A stretch of 64,000 nt of DNA from CAYRWR01 sp964428015 (GTDB lineage: Bacteria; Spirochaetota; Brevinematia; Brevinematales; CAYRWR01). Below the pieces are notes generated by a model that saw only the letters and a list, made by a program, of their open reading frames with translations, was not told the origin of the DNA and did no database searches. Each line of letters opens with the position of its first letter. Within the stretch, counting starts at the first letter, position 1. The translations under genes were made by a program, and so were the position numbers. Where the stretch lies: NCBI GenBank assembly GCA_964428015.1, contig CAYRWR010000007.1:62001-126000 (forward strand), given 5' to 3'. This document shows positions 1 through 8,370 of the stretch, piece after piece.

Positions 1-169
1 ACTTTATTTCCTTTTTTTCTCTTGGCCTTTATAGTAATATATAGGTCCAGAATATGAATTTATTACATCTTTTGAATCATTTTGATTTTGGTGTACTTGA
101 GATTTATATGTGAAAAGTGAGATTCCTGTCTTATAAAAACAAATTTAAATAGTACTTTAATATTTATTT

Positions 170-1204
170 TCATTTTATATCTCCTAACGAATTAGGAATA
201 TTCTCATAATCATAAAACCGTTCTAATTCAGCACCTGTATTAATATCCCTTAAATAAATTCTCAAATCATTTCCTTGAAATCCAACCCACACCGCAAAAT
301 TGTTCGAATTTTTGTATGAGAGAGTTTTACTTAATTCTTTTTTTAAATCTAATATTTCGTATCTTTCATTGATTTTATCATTATATATATATAATTTTCC
401 ATCATGACTAAAAGAATTTTGTTGGGGTATCGAACTAAAATGATTTTTTTTATCTAAAATGATATTAGTTTTATTATTTATAACAAGCAATCTAGTTTCT
501 GTTTCTGGTAAATTAAGAACTAATTCTACATAATTTCCATTTTCTGAAATATTACTATATTCAACTTGTCCAAATGTTATATATACCCATTTTTTTCTAA
601 AACTTAAATCGTAGACATTAACTTGAGTCATCGGAAAGGTATCGGATAAGTCTACTTTATTACTTTGATCATAGATAAAGAACATTTGAATTTCCAAAAT
701 ACTTTTTCCATCTTTAGAAGTAAGTAAACTTTTTGATATTATTTCAGAAATATCGTTTTGTTCGTCGGGAACAATATTATTATTAAGACAAATTTTTTTA
801 AATATTTGATCATTTTTTTGTTTTAGAATGTTTGTCACTAAGGTGTTATTTGGCACCCTTAAAATGATAGTAGAGTTAGAAACAATAATTAATTGAGAAT
901 AACCTTGCATTTTGAAATTATCATAATTCATGATAGATAGGTTTATAGCCCTATTTTCAAAAGCATCACCAATCCATTTCTCTATAATTGAATTATAGAA
1001 TTCTTTTTTTATCCTAATAAAATTATGTATTTTTATTTCATTTTTAAAATACAATATTGTTTCATTTCTATTCGACAAATTAAATTTCGGCTCTATTTCA
1101 CTAGATTGTGTATTTTTTTCCTCTGGCTTCACTTGTCCGCATGAGGCCAGGAGGACCAGGATGGTTACAATGGTGGTGGTTTTGGTGGACAGGGTGGTTT
1201 TCAT
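170..1204 (-). CDS. Lipoprotein of unknown function, AT-rich gene
   Basis: 344-residue predicted lipoprotein. Residues 1-22 form a signal peptide ending in the lipobox LASC, so Cys22 should be lipidated and the protein held in a membrane facing the periplasm or surface. The rest is rich in Asn, Ile, Lys and Ser, with alternating hydrophobic residues that suggest beta structure. The last third (YNDKINERYEILDL, NNFAVWVGFQGNDLRIYL) reads like beta-propeller blades, but I do not recognise a family. A GGAG lies 7 bases before the ATG. The body (about 170-1110) is far more AT-rich than nearby genes, while the signal-peptide codons are GC-rich, which suggests a transferred or recombined gene. It stands alone: 1-169 holds no convincing gene and the next gene starts over 500 bp away. 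Role unknown. Confidence 0.7.
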   Translation of the reverse strand: MKTTLSTKTTTIVTILVLLASCGQVKPEEKNTQSSEIEPKFNLSNRNETILYFKNEIKIHNFIRIKKEFYNSIIEKWIGDAFENRAINLSIMNYDNFKMQGYSQLIIVSNSTIILRVPNNTLVTNILKQKNDQIFKKICLNNNIVPDEQNDISEIISKSLLTSKDGKSILEIQMFFIYDQSNKVDLSDTFPMTQVNVYDLSFRKKWVYITFGQVEYSNISENGNYVELVLNLPETETRLLVINNKTNIILDKKNHFSSIPQQNSFSHDGKLYIYNDKINERYEILDLKKELSKTLSYKNSNNFAVWVGFQGNDLRIYLRDINTGAELERFYDYENIPNSLGDIK

Positions 1205-1276
1205 GTATGTACTCCGTTCTACCCCTCGATGCGATCCTCTGTGTGGTCCACTCGGGGGCTGTGTTTTTTTATAGCG

Positions 1277-1306
1277 AGAGTCTTAAGTGAGACTCTGTTT
1301 TTTTTA
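1277..1306 (+). terminator. Orphan intrinsic terminator-like hairpin
   Basis: Stem AGAGTCT / AGACTCT around a 6-base loop, followed by a run of eight or more T on the plus strand. It is well formed for plus-strand transcription, but no plus-strand gene lies upstream in the window, so its transcript is unknown. Confidence 0.5.
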
Positions 1307-1337
1307 TTGTAGCGGCGTGTTTGCCGTACCGTGGGGT

Positions 1338-1376
1338 CTCGGTACAATTTTCCGCGCGAGCGCGGAAAATCACTCG
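1338..1376 (-). repeat. Hairpin repeat, copy 1
   Basis: Read on the minus strand this is GAGTGATTTTCCGCGC, CTC, GCGCGGAAAATTGTACCGAG: a near-perfect stem with conserved flanks GAGTGA and GTACCGAG. The same flanks occur at 1549-1584 and 1663-1700. The preceding GATTGGAGGTC is also shared with copy 3. Confidence 0.6.
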
Positions 1377-1548
1377 ACCTCCAATCGGGTCGGTGGGACA
1401 CGAGGGCTAAACAGCCTTTTCTCTTTTTTCTGTTTGTCTTACCTCACCCTGTGATTAATTAACATTGGCAAATATCTAAACTGTCTCCTATAAATATCTT
1501 ATCCAACCTTAGCGATTGGACTTCGAGCGGTGTGCTGAGACTGCCGAA

Positions 1549-1584
1549 GTATGATTTTCGACGTAGTAGAAAATCGTACCGAAA
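1549..1584 (+). repeat. Hairpin repeat, copy 2
   Basis: Stem GATTTTCGAC / GTAGAAAATC followed by GTACCGAAA. It has the same layout as copies 1 and 3. A GATTGGACTTCGAG motif lies about 35 bases upstream, matching the shared left flank but separated by extra sequence. Confidence 0.55.
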
Positions 1585-1662
1585 TGTCCGCTCTATTCCT
1601 ACCAACAGAAGCTCTAGCTCCGTCTCCTCCAAGTCCCGAGTCTATCTAAAAGATTGGAGTCC

Positions 1663-1700
1663 GAGTGATTTTTCGATGTAGTCGAAAAATTGTACCGAGG
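1663..1700 (+). repeat. Hairpin repeat, copy 3
   Basis: GAGTGATTTTTCGA, TGTAG, TCGAAAAATTGTACCGAGGA: a stem with a short loop. The left flank GATTGGAGTCC matches copy 1 read on the other strand, and the right flank GTACCGAGGA is shared. It looks like a REP- or MITE-type non-coding repeat. Confidence 0.6.
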
Positions 1701-1733
1701 ACCCGTTCAACCCTACCCCCCCTCCCTCTATAC

Positions 1734-3065
1734 CTACTGCCTCTTCTTCACGATCATCAGCACCACGGCGGCTGTGGCTACAGCCAGGTTGGGGAACCAC
1801 TCCATGAGGACGGGCAGGGAGCCTTTGGAGATCAGGGTCTCCACCCCTACCTTGACCCCGTAGTAGGTCACCATGATCAGAAAGCTGATGCCCAGGCCTT
1901 CGTTGCGGCCGCTGCGGGCATTGAACATGCCCAGGAACAGGCTCAGAAAGGCGAACAGAAAGGCCGAGACCGGGGCCGTGAATTTCTCGTGGTACTTCTG
2001 AATATATTTGGTGGGGATGGACTGTTTGATATTAATCACCTGTTTATCCACTTCCCGGAGCTGATTCAGTACATTGGTATACTGCGCGGCGTTGGACGGC
2101 ACAGAGGCTTTGTCTGCCTTTTTTAATTTAGCTTTCTCAATCTGGAGGCGGGACTGGAGTTGATCGCGCAGGGTGTACTGCTGTTTGAGCTTGGTCATGG
2201 TGGTGCCGGTGAGCCGGGCGATCTCGGCCCGGAGCTCGGCCTCATTCATGGTGTCGGGGGTCTTGCGGTAGTAGTCCTCGGGCAGGTTGACATAGATATT
2301 GAGGGCCAGGTAGTTAAAGGAGGAAATAAAGAAATGCTCCTCCTCCCGGCCGGACTGGTCTTTGGCTTCCAGCACTTCGGTGAGAGTGCCGTTCTGGAAT
2401 TTCATGATGTAGTGTTCCGCGTTCTCGGGATTGGAGATGAGGCGGGCTTTTTTAGCCTTGATGATCTTTCGGCCCCCGGTATCCACCACGTAGACATTGC
2501 GCAGGACTTCGTAGCCCTCTTCGTTGACCAGTTTTTCAAAGGATATCTTGTAGATGCCCATGGACAGGCTGGACTGCTCCTTGAGGGAGATAGCCGGCTT
2601 TTGGGCCAGGAGCTTGGCATTGAGGCGGATGAGATTGTAATTAGCGCGTACCTCCACTGTATCCTTGAAATAAAACGCGAAGAAGCTAATAAAGATACCG
2701 AACAGTATCCCCGGAAGTACTACCCGGGGCATGGAAATACCGCAGGACTTCATAGCGGTGAGTTCACTGTCCTGGGACAGCCGGGACATGGTCAGGAGAT
2801 AGCCGGGCAGGACCGCGAATGGAATAGAGAAAGAAATAACCATAGGCAGCTGGTTGAGGAGGAGCAGCAGGACCTGGTTGAAGGGAAAATTGTACTCAAA
2901 GTACATCTTGGCCAGCCATACCAGCTGGTTGAGCATGACCAGAAAGGTAAAAAACAGCAGTCCGAACAGGTAGTTAGGCAGCAGATCCCGGTAAAAATAG
3001 CGGTCCAGCCGGGAAAACAAGACACGTTGGAAAAAGTTGTTTTTAACAGATACCCGGGGGGCCAT
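1734..3065 (-). CDS. LptF/LptG family permease (YjgP/YjgQ)
   Basis: Inner-membrane component of the ABC system that lifts lipopolysaccharide from the inner membrane to the LptC-LptA bridge. The 443 residues show the family plan: two to three N-terminal membrane helices, the cytoplasmic coupling motif RLSQDSELTAMKSCGIS, a further helix (LPGILFGIFISFFAFYF), a long periplasmic beta domain, and three C-terminal helices ending at a basic tail. The periplasmic part carries a charged coiled-coil insert (about residues 280-340 of the protein) that makes it a little longer than usual LptG. The ATG at 3065 follows an AGGAT and lies just downstream of a good promoter (3097-3125). A longer frame from 3176 would begin upstream of that promoter. 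LptF and LptG are hard to separate by eye, and the partner permease is not in the window. It implies a diderm envelope. Confidence 0.85.
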   Translation of the reverse strand: MAPRVSVKNNFFQRVLFSRLDRYFYRDLLPNYLFGLLFFTFLVMLNQLVWLAKMYFEYNFPFNQVLLLLLNQLPMVISFSIPFAVLPGYLLTMSRLSQDSELTAMKSCGISMPRVVLPGILFGIFISFFAFYFKDTVEVRANYNLIRLNAKLLAQKPAISLKEQSSLSMGIYKISFEKLVNEEGYEVLRNVYVVDTGGRKIIKAKKARLISNPENAEHYIMKFQNGTLTEVLEAKDQSGREEEHFFISSFNYLALNIYVNLPEDYYRKTPDTMNEAELRAEIARLTGTTMTKLKQQYTLRDQLQSRLQIEKAKLKKADKASVPSNAAQYTNVLNQLREVDKQVINIKQSIPTKYIQKYHEKFTAPVSAFLFAFLSLFLGMFNARSGRNEGLGISFLIMVTYYGVKVGVETLISKGSLPVLMEWFPNLAVATAAVVLMIVKKRQ

Positions 3066-3096
3066 AGTTACATCCTGTGATTTTGATTCTGGGGAT

Positions 3097-3125
3097 ATAG
3101 TATCATAATACACGTCAGTTATCAA
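3097..3125 (-). promoter_or_regulatory. Sigma70-like promoter for the LptF/G gene
   Basis: On the minus strand: TTGATA (3125-3120), 17-base spacer, TACTAT (3102-3097). Transcription would start near 3090, about 25 bases before the ATG at 3065. This supports the shorter start. Confidence 0.5.
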
Positions 3126-3340
3126 AAAATAGGATTTTTTCGTAGGAATGATTGCATTTAATAACAGACAGGTCAAGGTATGCTATATCCTATCACCGCA
3201 GAGACGATGCCCGCGGCAGGCGTTAGGACCACGGCACCGCCCAGGGGTCGGCATATCGCCCCGACCGGGCTACCAGGAGACGGGGTATATCCAGTGACCG
3301 CGTGAGAAGGCATAACCGCCACCAGGGGACCCGGTCCCGG
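3126..3340. other. GC-rich, hairpin-rich intergenic sequence
   Basis: About 150 bp (3185-3340) are much richer in G and C than other spacers here and full of short self-complementary blocks, for example GGTCGG / CCGACC on the minus strand and GGACC / GGTCC. No stretch matches the conserved core of SRP RNA, RNase P RNA, tmRNA or a riboswitch that I know. It may be a structured RNA or a degenerate repeat. A 67-codon frame here (3173-3376, minus) is Pro/Gly-rich and not convincing. Confidence 0.35.
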
Positions 3341-3368
3341 AAAAAAATCGGCCCTGACGAAGGGCCGA
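3341..3368 (-). terminator. Terminator of the grpE-dnaK-dnaJ operon
   Basis: On the minus strand: TCGGCCCT, loop TCGTC, AGGGCCGA, then seven T. It lies about 120 bases past the dnaJ stop and is a strong intrinsic terminator. Confidence 0.75.
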
Positions 3369-3487
3369 CTCTGCATAGAAAAAATGTTAGCTAAAAGAGA
3401 TGACAGGCTGCTGTCAGCCCTCTCCTGGAATGCCGGGCCGCTGTCCCGGTACAGAACCGTGTAGGCCCTTTTTCCAGGGAAAAAAAC

Positions 3488-4600
3488 CTAAAGCTCCTCG
3501 CCCAGCTCCCGGGAAAAATCCTTGAGCAGGGACTTGGCTTTGGCGGACATGTTCTTGGGCACGTCGATCACCACTTCGTAGAAAATGTCTCCCCGCACTT
3601 TGGAACGGATATCGGGGGCGCCGTCGCCTTTGAGGCGGATCTGATGGCCCACCTGGACTCCTGTGGGGATATTGATGGACTTGCTGCCCTCCAGGGTCTT
3701 GACATCGATCTTGCCGCCGAAGATAGCCCGGGGATAGGAAATATGCAGTTTGGCATGGAGGTCCTTGCCGTCGCGTTCAAATTCGGTATTGTTGCGCACG
3801 CCGATCAGGACATAGAGGTCGCCCCGGGGGCCGCCGTTTTTGCCCACATCGCCTTCACCGGAGACGCGCAGGCGCATGCCGTCTTCCACCCCGGCGGGTA
3901 TCTTGACGGTGATGACCGAGTCTTTTTCCTTGAGGCCGTGGCCGCGGCAGGAGGGACAGGGGTCGCTGATCTGGGTGCCGGTACCATGACAGGCGGGACA
4001 GGTAGTCTGCACGGTGAAAAAGCCCTGTGAGGTACGCACCGCGCCGCTGCCTCCACAGGTGGTACAGGCGGTGGGGGCTTTGCCGGATCGGCTGCCCGTG
4101 CCGTGACAGGTATCGCACACTTCATTGCGCTTGACTTTGAGTTTGAGATTTTTATCGTTTAATATATCGGTAATATCCAGATTGATATCGGCCCGGATGT
4201 CGGAACCTCGCGCTCTGCGGGGGCCGCTCTCGCGGGTACGCTGACGGGTACCGCCGCCGAAGAAAGTGTCGAAGATGTCATCAAACACACCGCCGCCGCC
4301 CATGCCGCCGCCGAAGATATCGTTGAAATTGAAGCCGCCCTGGAATCCGCCGGCTCCGCCTCCCCCGCCCTGCTGGAACGCGGCATGCCCGAACTGGTCG
4401 TACATTTTGCGTTTTTCCCCATTGGACAGGACATCGTAGGCTTCGGTAGCTTCTTTGAATTTATCTTCGGCTACCTTGTCGCCCGGATTGCGGTCGGGGT
4501 GGTATTGCATCGCCTTTTTGCGGTAGGCTTTTTTGATCTCATCGTCATTGGCATTCCGGGGAACGCCCAGGATCTCGTAAAAATCCTTTTCGGTGGCCAT
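3488..4600 (-). CDS. dnaJ: Chaperone DnaJ (Hsp40)
   Basis: Co-chaperone that delivers unfolded proteins to DnaK and stimulates its ATPase. The 370 residues give a full class I DnaJ: J domain (1-70) with the HPD triad at 34-36; a Gly/Phe-rich linker (about 75-115); a zinc-binding region with four CxxCxGxG repeats (CDTCHGTG, CTTCGGSG, CPACHGTG, CPSCRGHG); and the C-terminal substrate-binding domains. An AGGAG lies 8 bases before the ATG. It follows dnaK by 67 bp on the same strand, separated by a GC-rich hairpin. Length and motifs are normal for the family. Confidence 0.97.
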   Translation of the reverse strand: MATEKDFYEILGVPRNANDDEIKKAYRKKAMQYHPDRNPGDKVAEDKFKEATEAYDVLSNGEKRKMYDQFGHAAFQQGGGGGAGGFQGGFNFNDIFGGGMGGGGVFDDIFDTFFGGGTRQRTRESGPRRARGSDIRADINLDITDILNDKNLKLKVKRNEVCDTCHGTGSRSGKAPTACTTCGGSGAVRTSQGFFTVQTTCPACHGTGTQISDPCPSCRGHGLKEKDSVITVKIPAGVEDGMRLRVSGEGDVGKNGGPRGDLYVLIGVRNNTEFERDGKDLHAKLHISYPRAIFGGKIDVKTLEGSKSINIPTGVQVGHQIRLKGDGAPDIRSKVRGDIFYEVVIDVPKNMSAKAKSLLKDFSRELGEEL

Positions 4601-4629
4601 GAACAGCTCCTGATTTAAAATAAAGACAT

Positions 4630-4652
4630 ACCGCGGGACAGGGTCCCGCGGT
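4630..4652 (-). promoter_or_regulatory. Hairpin between dnaK and dnaJ
   Basis: Perfect 10-bp stem ACCGCGGGAC / GTCCCGCGGT with a 3-base loop, in the dnaK-dnaJ gap. It is followed on the minus strand by ATGTCTTTATTTT, a broken T-run. It could act as a partial terminator or an mRNA-stabilising stem that lowers dnaJ relative to dnaK. Confidence 0.5.
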
Positions 4653-4667
4653 GAGATTCAGTTTTTC

Positions 4668-6569
4668 TTATTTATCGTCGTCTACGACTTCAGCGTCTAC
4701 GACTTTTTCACCCTTGTCGTCACCGCCCTGGTCATTGCCGCCGGGAGCGGGGCCGCCGGGCTGAGGTCCGCCCTGGGGATAGAGCTTCTTGGCGATCTCT
4801 TCAGAGATCTTGGACAGCTCTTCCATGGCTTTTTTGATGCGGGGCTCATCGTCGGTCTTGATGGCTTCTTTGACGGCTTCTATCTTGGCTTCCGCTTCTT
4901 TCTTTTCTTTTTCGTCTACTTTGTCCTTGCTTTCACGCAGGGCGTTTTCCAGTCCCATAGCCAGTCCGTCGGCCTGGTTTTTGAGTTCGACCAGTTCTTT
5001 GGCTTTTTTGTCTATTTCGGCGTTCTTTTCCGCGTCTTCCTGCATGCGCTTCACTTCTTCTTCAGACAGACCGGAGCTGGACTCGATACGGATCTTCTGT
5101 TCCTTACCGGTGCCCATGTCCTTGGCGGATACATGGAGGATACCATTAGCATCGATGTCAAAGGAGACTTCGATCTGGGGGACGCCGCGGGGGGCGGGTG
5201 GAATGCCGTCCAGGTTGAACATTCCCAGAGTACGGTTGTCCTTGGCCATGGGGCGTTCACCCTGCAGGACATGGATGGTCACCATAGTCTGGTTGTTGTC
5301 CGCCGTGGAGAAGATCTGTGACTTCTTGGCGGGGATGGTGGTATTACGGGTGATCAGCACGGTGCAGACACCGCCCAGGGTCTCAATTCCCAGAGACAGA
5401 GGAGTCACGTCCAGGAGCAGCAGGTCTTTGACCTCTCCGGCCAGTACTCCGCCCTGAATAGCCGCGCCCATAGCCACTACTTCGTCGGGGTTGACACCCT
5501 TGCTGGGGTCTTTGCCGAAGACTTTTTTGACCATATCCACGATGAAGGGCATACGGGTCTGTCCGCCTACCAGGATCACTTCGCTGAGCTGGCTCTTACT
5601 GATACCGGCGTCTTTGATCACGGCTTCACAGGGAGCGATAGCCCGTTCGATGATGGGCCGGGTGATATTTTCCAGCTGGGCGCGGGAAATGGTCATCTGG
5701 AGGTGCTTGGGCCCGCTGGCATCGGCAGTGATAAAGGGCAGGTTGACCTGAGACTCCATCTTGGAGGACAGTTCAATCTTGGTCTTTTCAGCCGCGTCTT
5801 TGAGACGCTGTACGGCCATAGTGTCGCTGGCCAGGTCTATGCTGGATTCTTTTTTGTATTCCGCGATGATATAGTCCATGAGGGCGTGGTCCAGGTCATC
5901 GCCTCCCAGGTGGGTATCCCCGTTGGTGGCCTTGACCTCAAACACACCGTCGCCGATTTCCAGGATGGAGATATCGAAAGTACCGCCGCCAAAGTCAAAT
6001 ACCGCGACCAATCCTTCTTTTTTCTTGTCCAGTCCATAAGCCAGGGCAGCGGCTGTAGGTTCATTGATGATACGCTCCACTTTGAGCCCGGCTATAGTAC
6101 CGGCGTCTTTGGTAGCCTGACGCTGACTGTCGTTAAAATAAGCGGGTACGGTGATGACCGCGCTTTCGACCGTAGTGCCCAGATAATCTTCAGCGGCCTG
6201 CTTGAGCTTCTGCAGGACCCGGGCGGAGATCTCCTGGGGGCTGAAGTCGCCGGAGCGGGTGGAAAAACGCACGTCGCTGTGCTGACCGGCTATCACTTTG
6301 TAGGGTACCTTGGCGATTTCGCGGCCGGCTTCGTCATAGCGCATCCCGATGAAGCGCTTGGCGGAGTAGATGGTGTTGTCGTGGTTGGTGACCATCTGAT
6401 TTTTGGCAGGCTGTCCTACTACGGTCTCTCCCTTTTCTGTAAAAGCTACGATGGAGGGAGTGGTACGAGCGCCTTCCTGGTTAGGGATGACAACAGGCTG
6501 ACCGTTTTCCATGATGGCGACTACTGAATTGGTAGTCCCCAGGTCGATTCCGATTACTTTTCCTGGCAT
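4668..6569 (-). CDS. dnaK: Chaperone DnaK (Hsp70)
   Basis: ATP-driven chaperone. 633 residues from the ATG at 6569. The ATPase domain opens with IGIDLGTTNS and contains VFDFGGGTFD and the VILVGGQTRMPFI signature. The substrate-binding domain (DVTPLSLGIETLGG, NTTIPAKKSQIFSTA) follows, and the tail is a helical lid plus a Gly/Pro/Asp-rich end finishing EVVDDDK. An AGAGG lies 8 bases before the chosen ATG, inside the last codons of grpE. An in-frame ATG 18 bases earlier has no comparable site and would overlap grpE. It is the middle gene of grpE-dnaK-dnaJ. Confidence 0.97.
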   Translation of the reverse strand: MPGKVIGIDLGTTNSVVAIMENGQPVVIPNQEGARTTPSIVAFTEKGETVVGQPAKNQMVTNHDNTIYSAKRFIGMRYDEAGREIAKVPYKVIAGQHSDVRFSTRSGDFSPQEISARVLQKLKQAAEDYLGTTVESAVITVPAYFNDSQRQATKDAGTIAGLKVERIINEPTAAALAYGLDKKKEGLVAVFDFGGGTFDISILEIGDGVFEVKATNGDTHLGGDDLDHALMDYIIAEYKKESSIDLASDTMAVQRLKDAAEKTKIELSSKMESQVNLPFITADASGPKHLQMTISRAQLENITRPIIERAIAPCEAVIKDAGISKSQLSEVILVGGQTRMPFIVDMVKKVFGKDPSKGVNPDEVVAMGAAIQGGVLAGEVKDLLLLDVTPLSLGIETLGGVCTVLITRNTTIPAKKSQIFSTADNNQTMVTIHVLQGERPMAKDNRTLGMFNLDGIPPAPRGVPQIEVSFDIDANGILHVSAKDMGTGKEQKIRIESSSGLSEEEVKRMQEDAEKNAEIDKKAKELVELKNQADGLAMGLENALRESKDKVDEKEKKEAEAKIEAVKEAIKTDDEPRIKKAMEELSKISEEIAKKLYPQGGPQPGGPAPGGNDQGGDDKGEKVVDAEVVDDDK

Positions 6570-6573
6570 TTTG

Positions 6574-7149
6574 TTATCCTCTCTCATTATCTTTCTTTAT
6601 TTTTTTGGCTACTTTGACCTTGGCATGGCGCAGTACCGCCTCTCCCATCATGTAGCCTCTTTCAAACTCTTCCACCACTGTGCTGTCAAAGGGGAGGTCT
6701 TCCCTTTCTTCGATCATGAGCGCCTCATGCAGATTGGGGTCAAACTCCTGGTTCACGCATTCGATAGGCTTGACATGATAGGTCTCAAACAGATTGTGAA
6801 TCTGCTGGTGCACCATTTTGATGCCTTCCATCAGGGCGTCAAAATTGCGCGACTCTTCACTGCTCTTGATACCCCTGTCAAAATTATCCAGTACCGGCAG
6901 AATGGCAGAGACCAGCTCCCGGTTGGCTGTGACGCGGTATTCTTCTTTTTCCTTGAGGGTGCGTTTGCGGTAATTATCAAACTCGGCAGCTTTGCGCAAC
7001 AGCATATCATGCAGTTCCAGTTTTTCAGCTTCCAGTTTTTCTAATTTCTGCTGGAGTTCATCCTCATGATGCTTCTTTTTGTCTTTTTTGTGATTCTTGT
7101 TTTCCTCAGGCTGGAGTTCATCCTTGGCTTGAGTCTCATTCTGAGACAT
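6574..7149 (-). CDS. grpE: Nucleotide exchange factor GrpE
   Basis: Releases ADP from DnaK. 191 residues from the ATG at 7149, which has GGAGG 5 bases upstream. An earlier in-frame ATG at 7176 lacks such a site. An acidic, Lys-rich N-terminal tail is followed by the long dimerising coiled coil (LEKLEAEKLELHDMLLRKAAEFDNYRKR, residues about 36-65) and the C-terminal beta domain ending MMGEAVLRHAKVKVAKK, the usual GrpE close. The stop codon lies 4 bases before the dnaK start, so translation is likely coupled. No hrcA is next to it and no CIRCE operator (TTAGCACTC inverted repeat) is visible upstream. Confidence 0.95.
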   Translation of the reverse strand: MSQNETQAKDELQPEENKNHKKDKKKHHEDELQQKLEKLEAEKLELHDMLLRKAAEFDNYRKRTLKEKEEYRVTANRELVSAILPVLDNFDRGIKSSEESRNFDALMEGIKMVHQQIHNLFETYHVKPIECVNQEFDPNLHEALMIEEREDLPFDSTVVEEFERGYMMGEAVLRHAKVKVAKKIKKDNERG

Positions 7150-7179
7150 GTTCTCCTCCTCCAAATCAATCAGCATTTA

Positions 7180-7208
7180 AATTTACAAATAACACACCCA
7201 ATCGTCAA
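7180..7208 (-). promoter_or_regulatory. Sigma70-like promoter for grpE-dnaK-dnaJ
   Basis: On the minus strand: TTGACG (7208-7203), exactly 17 bases, TAAATT (7185-7180). It lies about 30 bases upstream of the grpE ATG. There is no heat-shock-type (sigma32) consensus or CIRCE element. Confidence 0.5.
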
Positions 7209-7300
7209 GTGGAAATCAGGGGATTGCTTATAATAGCGCTGAAATATTAATCATTTTCGGTAACTTCCGAAATATATAGAGTAATATTGAGGAGAGTTTT

Positions 7301-8341
7301 ATGAAAAAATTCCTGTTGATCCTGGCCGGCCTGCTCTGCCTATCCCCTGCCCTGGCGGAAGAGAAACCCAAAGGACTGGACCCGGTAGTGCTGGCGCAGT
7401 GGCAGAAAAACATGGATTACGGTATTTCTGCCCAAAGGATCGATACCATCAAAGCCATCTCCCAGAATAAAAGCAAAGAAGCTTATTATCTGATAGAAAA
7501 AGCCTTGACCTCAGATCAGAATTCAGGGGTCAGAGGGGAAGCCGCCTACACTCTCATCAATCTCAAGCAGGATAATGCACAGGTATGGCTGCAGGCCCTC
7601 AAGTCGGAAAAAGACACTGAAGTACTGCGCCGCATTGTGTTCGGGATTTCTGAGCTGAAAATAGCCAGCGCCGGGCCTCAACTCTACATTATTATGACCA
7701 ATTATGTCTCCAATCCCAAAGAAAGCTACCTCACGGCCTCAGCTATTCGGGCTATGGGAGAACTGAGCTACAAGACTGCGGGTAAAGCTATTTTTTCTCT
7801 CTTAACCAATCTGGAGATGTCTCCTGAGATACGCTCCGCCTCAGCCATAGCCATGGGTACCCTGGGCGGCGCGGATGAAATGAAAGAGGTGCGCTACCTG
7901 GTGGACAATCCCGGAGAGGATAAGGCGGTCCGCATGTACTGTGCCTACGCCCTGGGGAAATCAGGAGACAAACAGTACATAGATCTTTTGTTTAATCTCA
8001 TAGCCAATGAAAAGGAAGACCTCTACATCCGGTTGTGGGCCATTGCGGGACTGGAATTTATCAAAGACCCTGTAGTCAGCGACAAGCTGATAGAGCTCAC
8101 CAAAGTGGACCATAAGCAGGTCAGAGGCAAAGCTATCGAAACCCTGGGCAAGATGAAAGAGACCAAAGCCAAAGAAATCCTCATCTACAAAGCTAAATTT
8201 GACCCTGATTTTGAAGTGCAGAAAGCTGCCAAGAAAGCCCTGGTAGACATGGGCTATGACCTGGATGAAATAGCTAAAAAAGAAAAAGAAGCCCAGCAGG
8301 AAAAAGAAAAGCAAAAAGAAATGATGATGAATAAAAAATAA
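7301..8341 (+). CDS. Exported HEAT-repeat protein
   Basis: 346 residues. A signal peptide (residues 1-19, cleaved near ALA-EE) is followed by an all-helical array of about seven HEAT/PBS-lyase-type repeats, recognisable by recurring patterns such as GEAAYTLINLKQ, IRSASAIAMGTLGG, VRMYCAYALGKSG, LYIRLWAIAGLEF and VRGKAIETLGKM. The C-terminal 35 residues are Lys/Glu/Gln-rich. Such proteins scaffold or bind partners; no enzyme motif is seen, and a periplasmic location is inferred from the signal peptide. GAGGAG lies upstream of the ATG, and a possible -10 TATAAT is at 7229-7234 with a poor -35. It is divergent from grpE, and a hairpin follows the stop. Confidence 0.75.
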   Translation: MKKFLLILAGLLCLSPALAEEKPKGLDPVVLAQWQKNMDYGISAQRIDTIKAISQNKSKEAYYLIEKALTSDQNSGVRGEAAYTLINLKQDNAQVWLQALKSEKDTEVLRRIVFGISELKIASAGPQLYIIMTNYVSNPKESYLTASAIRAMGELSYKTAGKAIFSLLTNLEMSPEIRSASAIAMGTLGGADEMKEVRYLVDNPGEDKAVRMYCAYALGKSGDKQYIDLLFNLIANEKEDLYIRLWAIAGLEFIKDPVVSDKLIELTKVDHKQVRGKAIETLGKMKETKAKEILIYKAKFDPDFEVQKAAKKALVDMGYDLDEIAKKEKEAQQEKEKQKEMMMNKK

Positions 8342-8370
8342 GCCATAACATTTTTTCTACCACCTCCCAT

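Larger units (their letters stand above)
1205..1733. other. Non-coding stretch with hairpin repeats
   Basis: No reading frame here looks like a gene. It holds one orphan plus-strand terminator-like hairpin (1277-1306) and three copies of a related hairpin repeat, described separately. The rest is unstructured CT-rich sequence. Confidence 0.6.

Noticed and set aside
1..169. Possible minus-strand gene tail ending SGPIYYYKGQEKKRK
   Set aside because: The frame has a stop about 45 codons earlier with no usual start codon between, so it is at most a remnant.
3173..3376. 67-codon minus-strand frame
   Set aside because: Pro/Gly-rich with no ribosome site; it crosses the dnaJ operon terminator and overlaps the hairpin-rich stretch.
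7150..7300. CIRCE or heat-shock operator before grpE
   Set aside because: No TTAGCACTC-type inverted repeat is present; only a sigma70-like promoter is seen.
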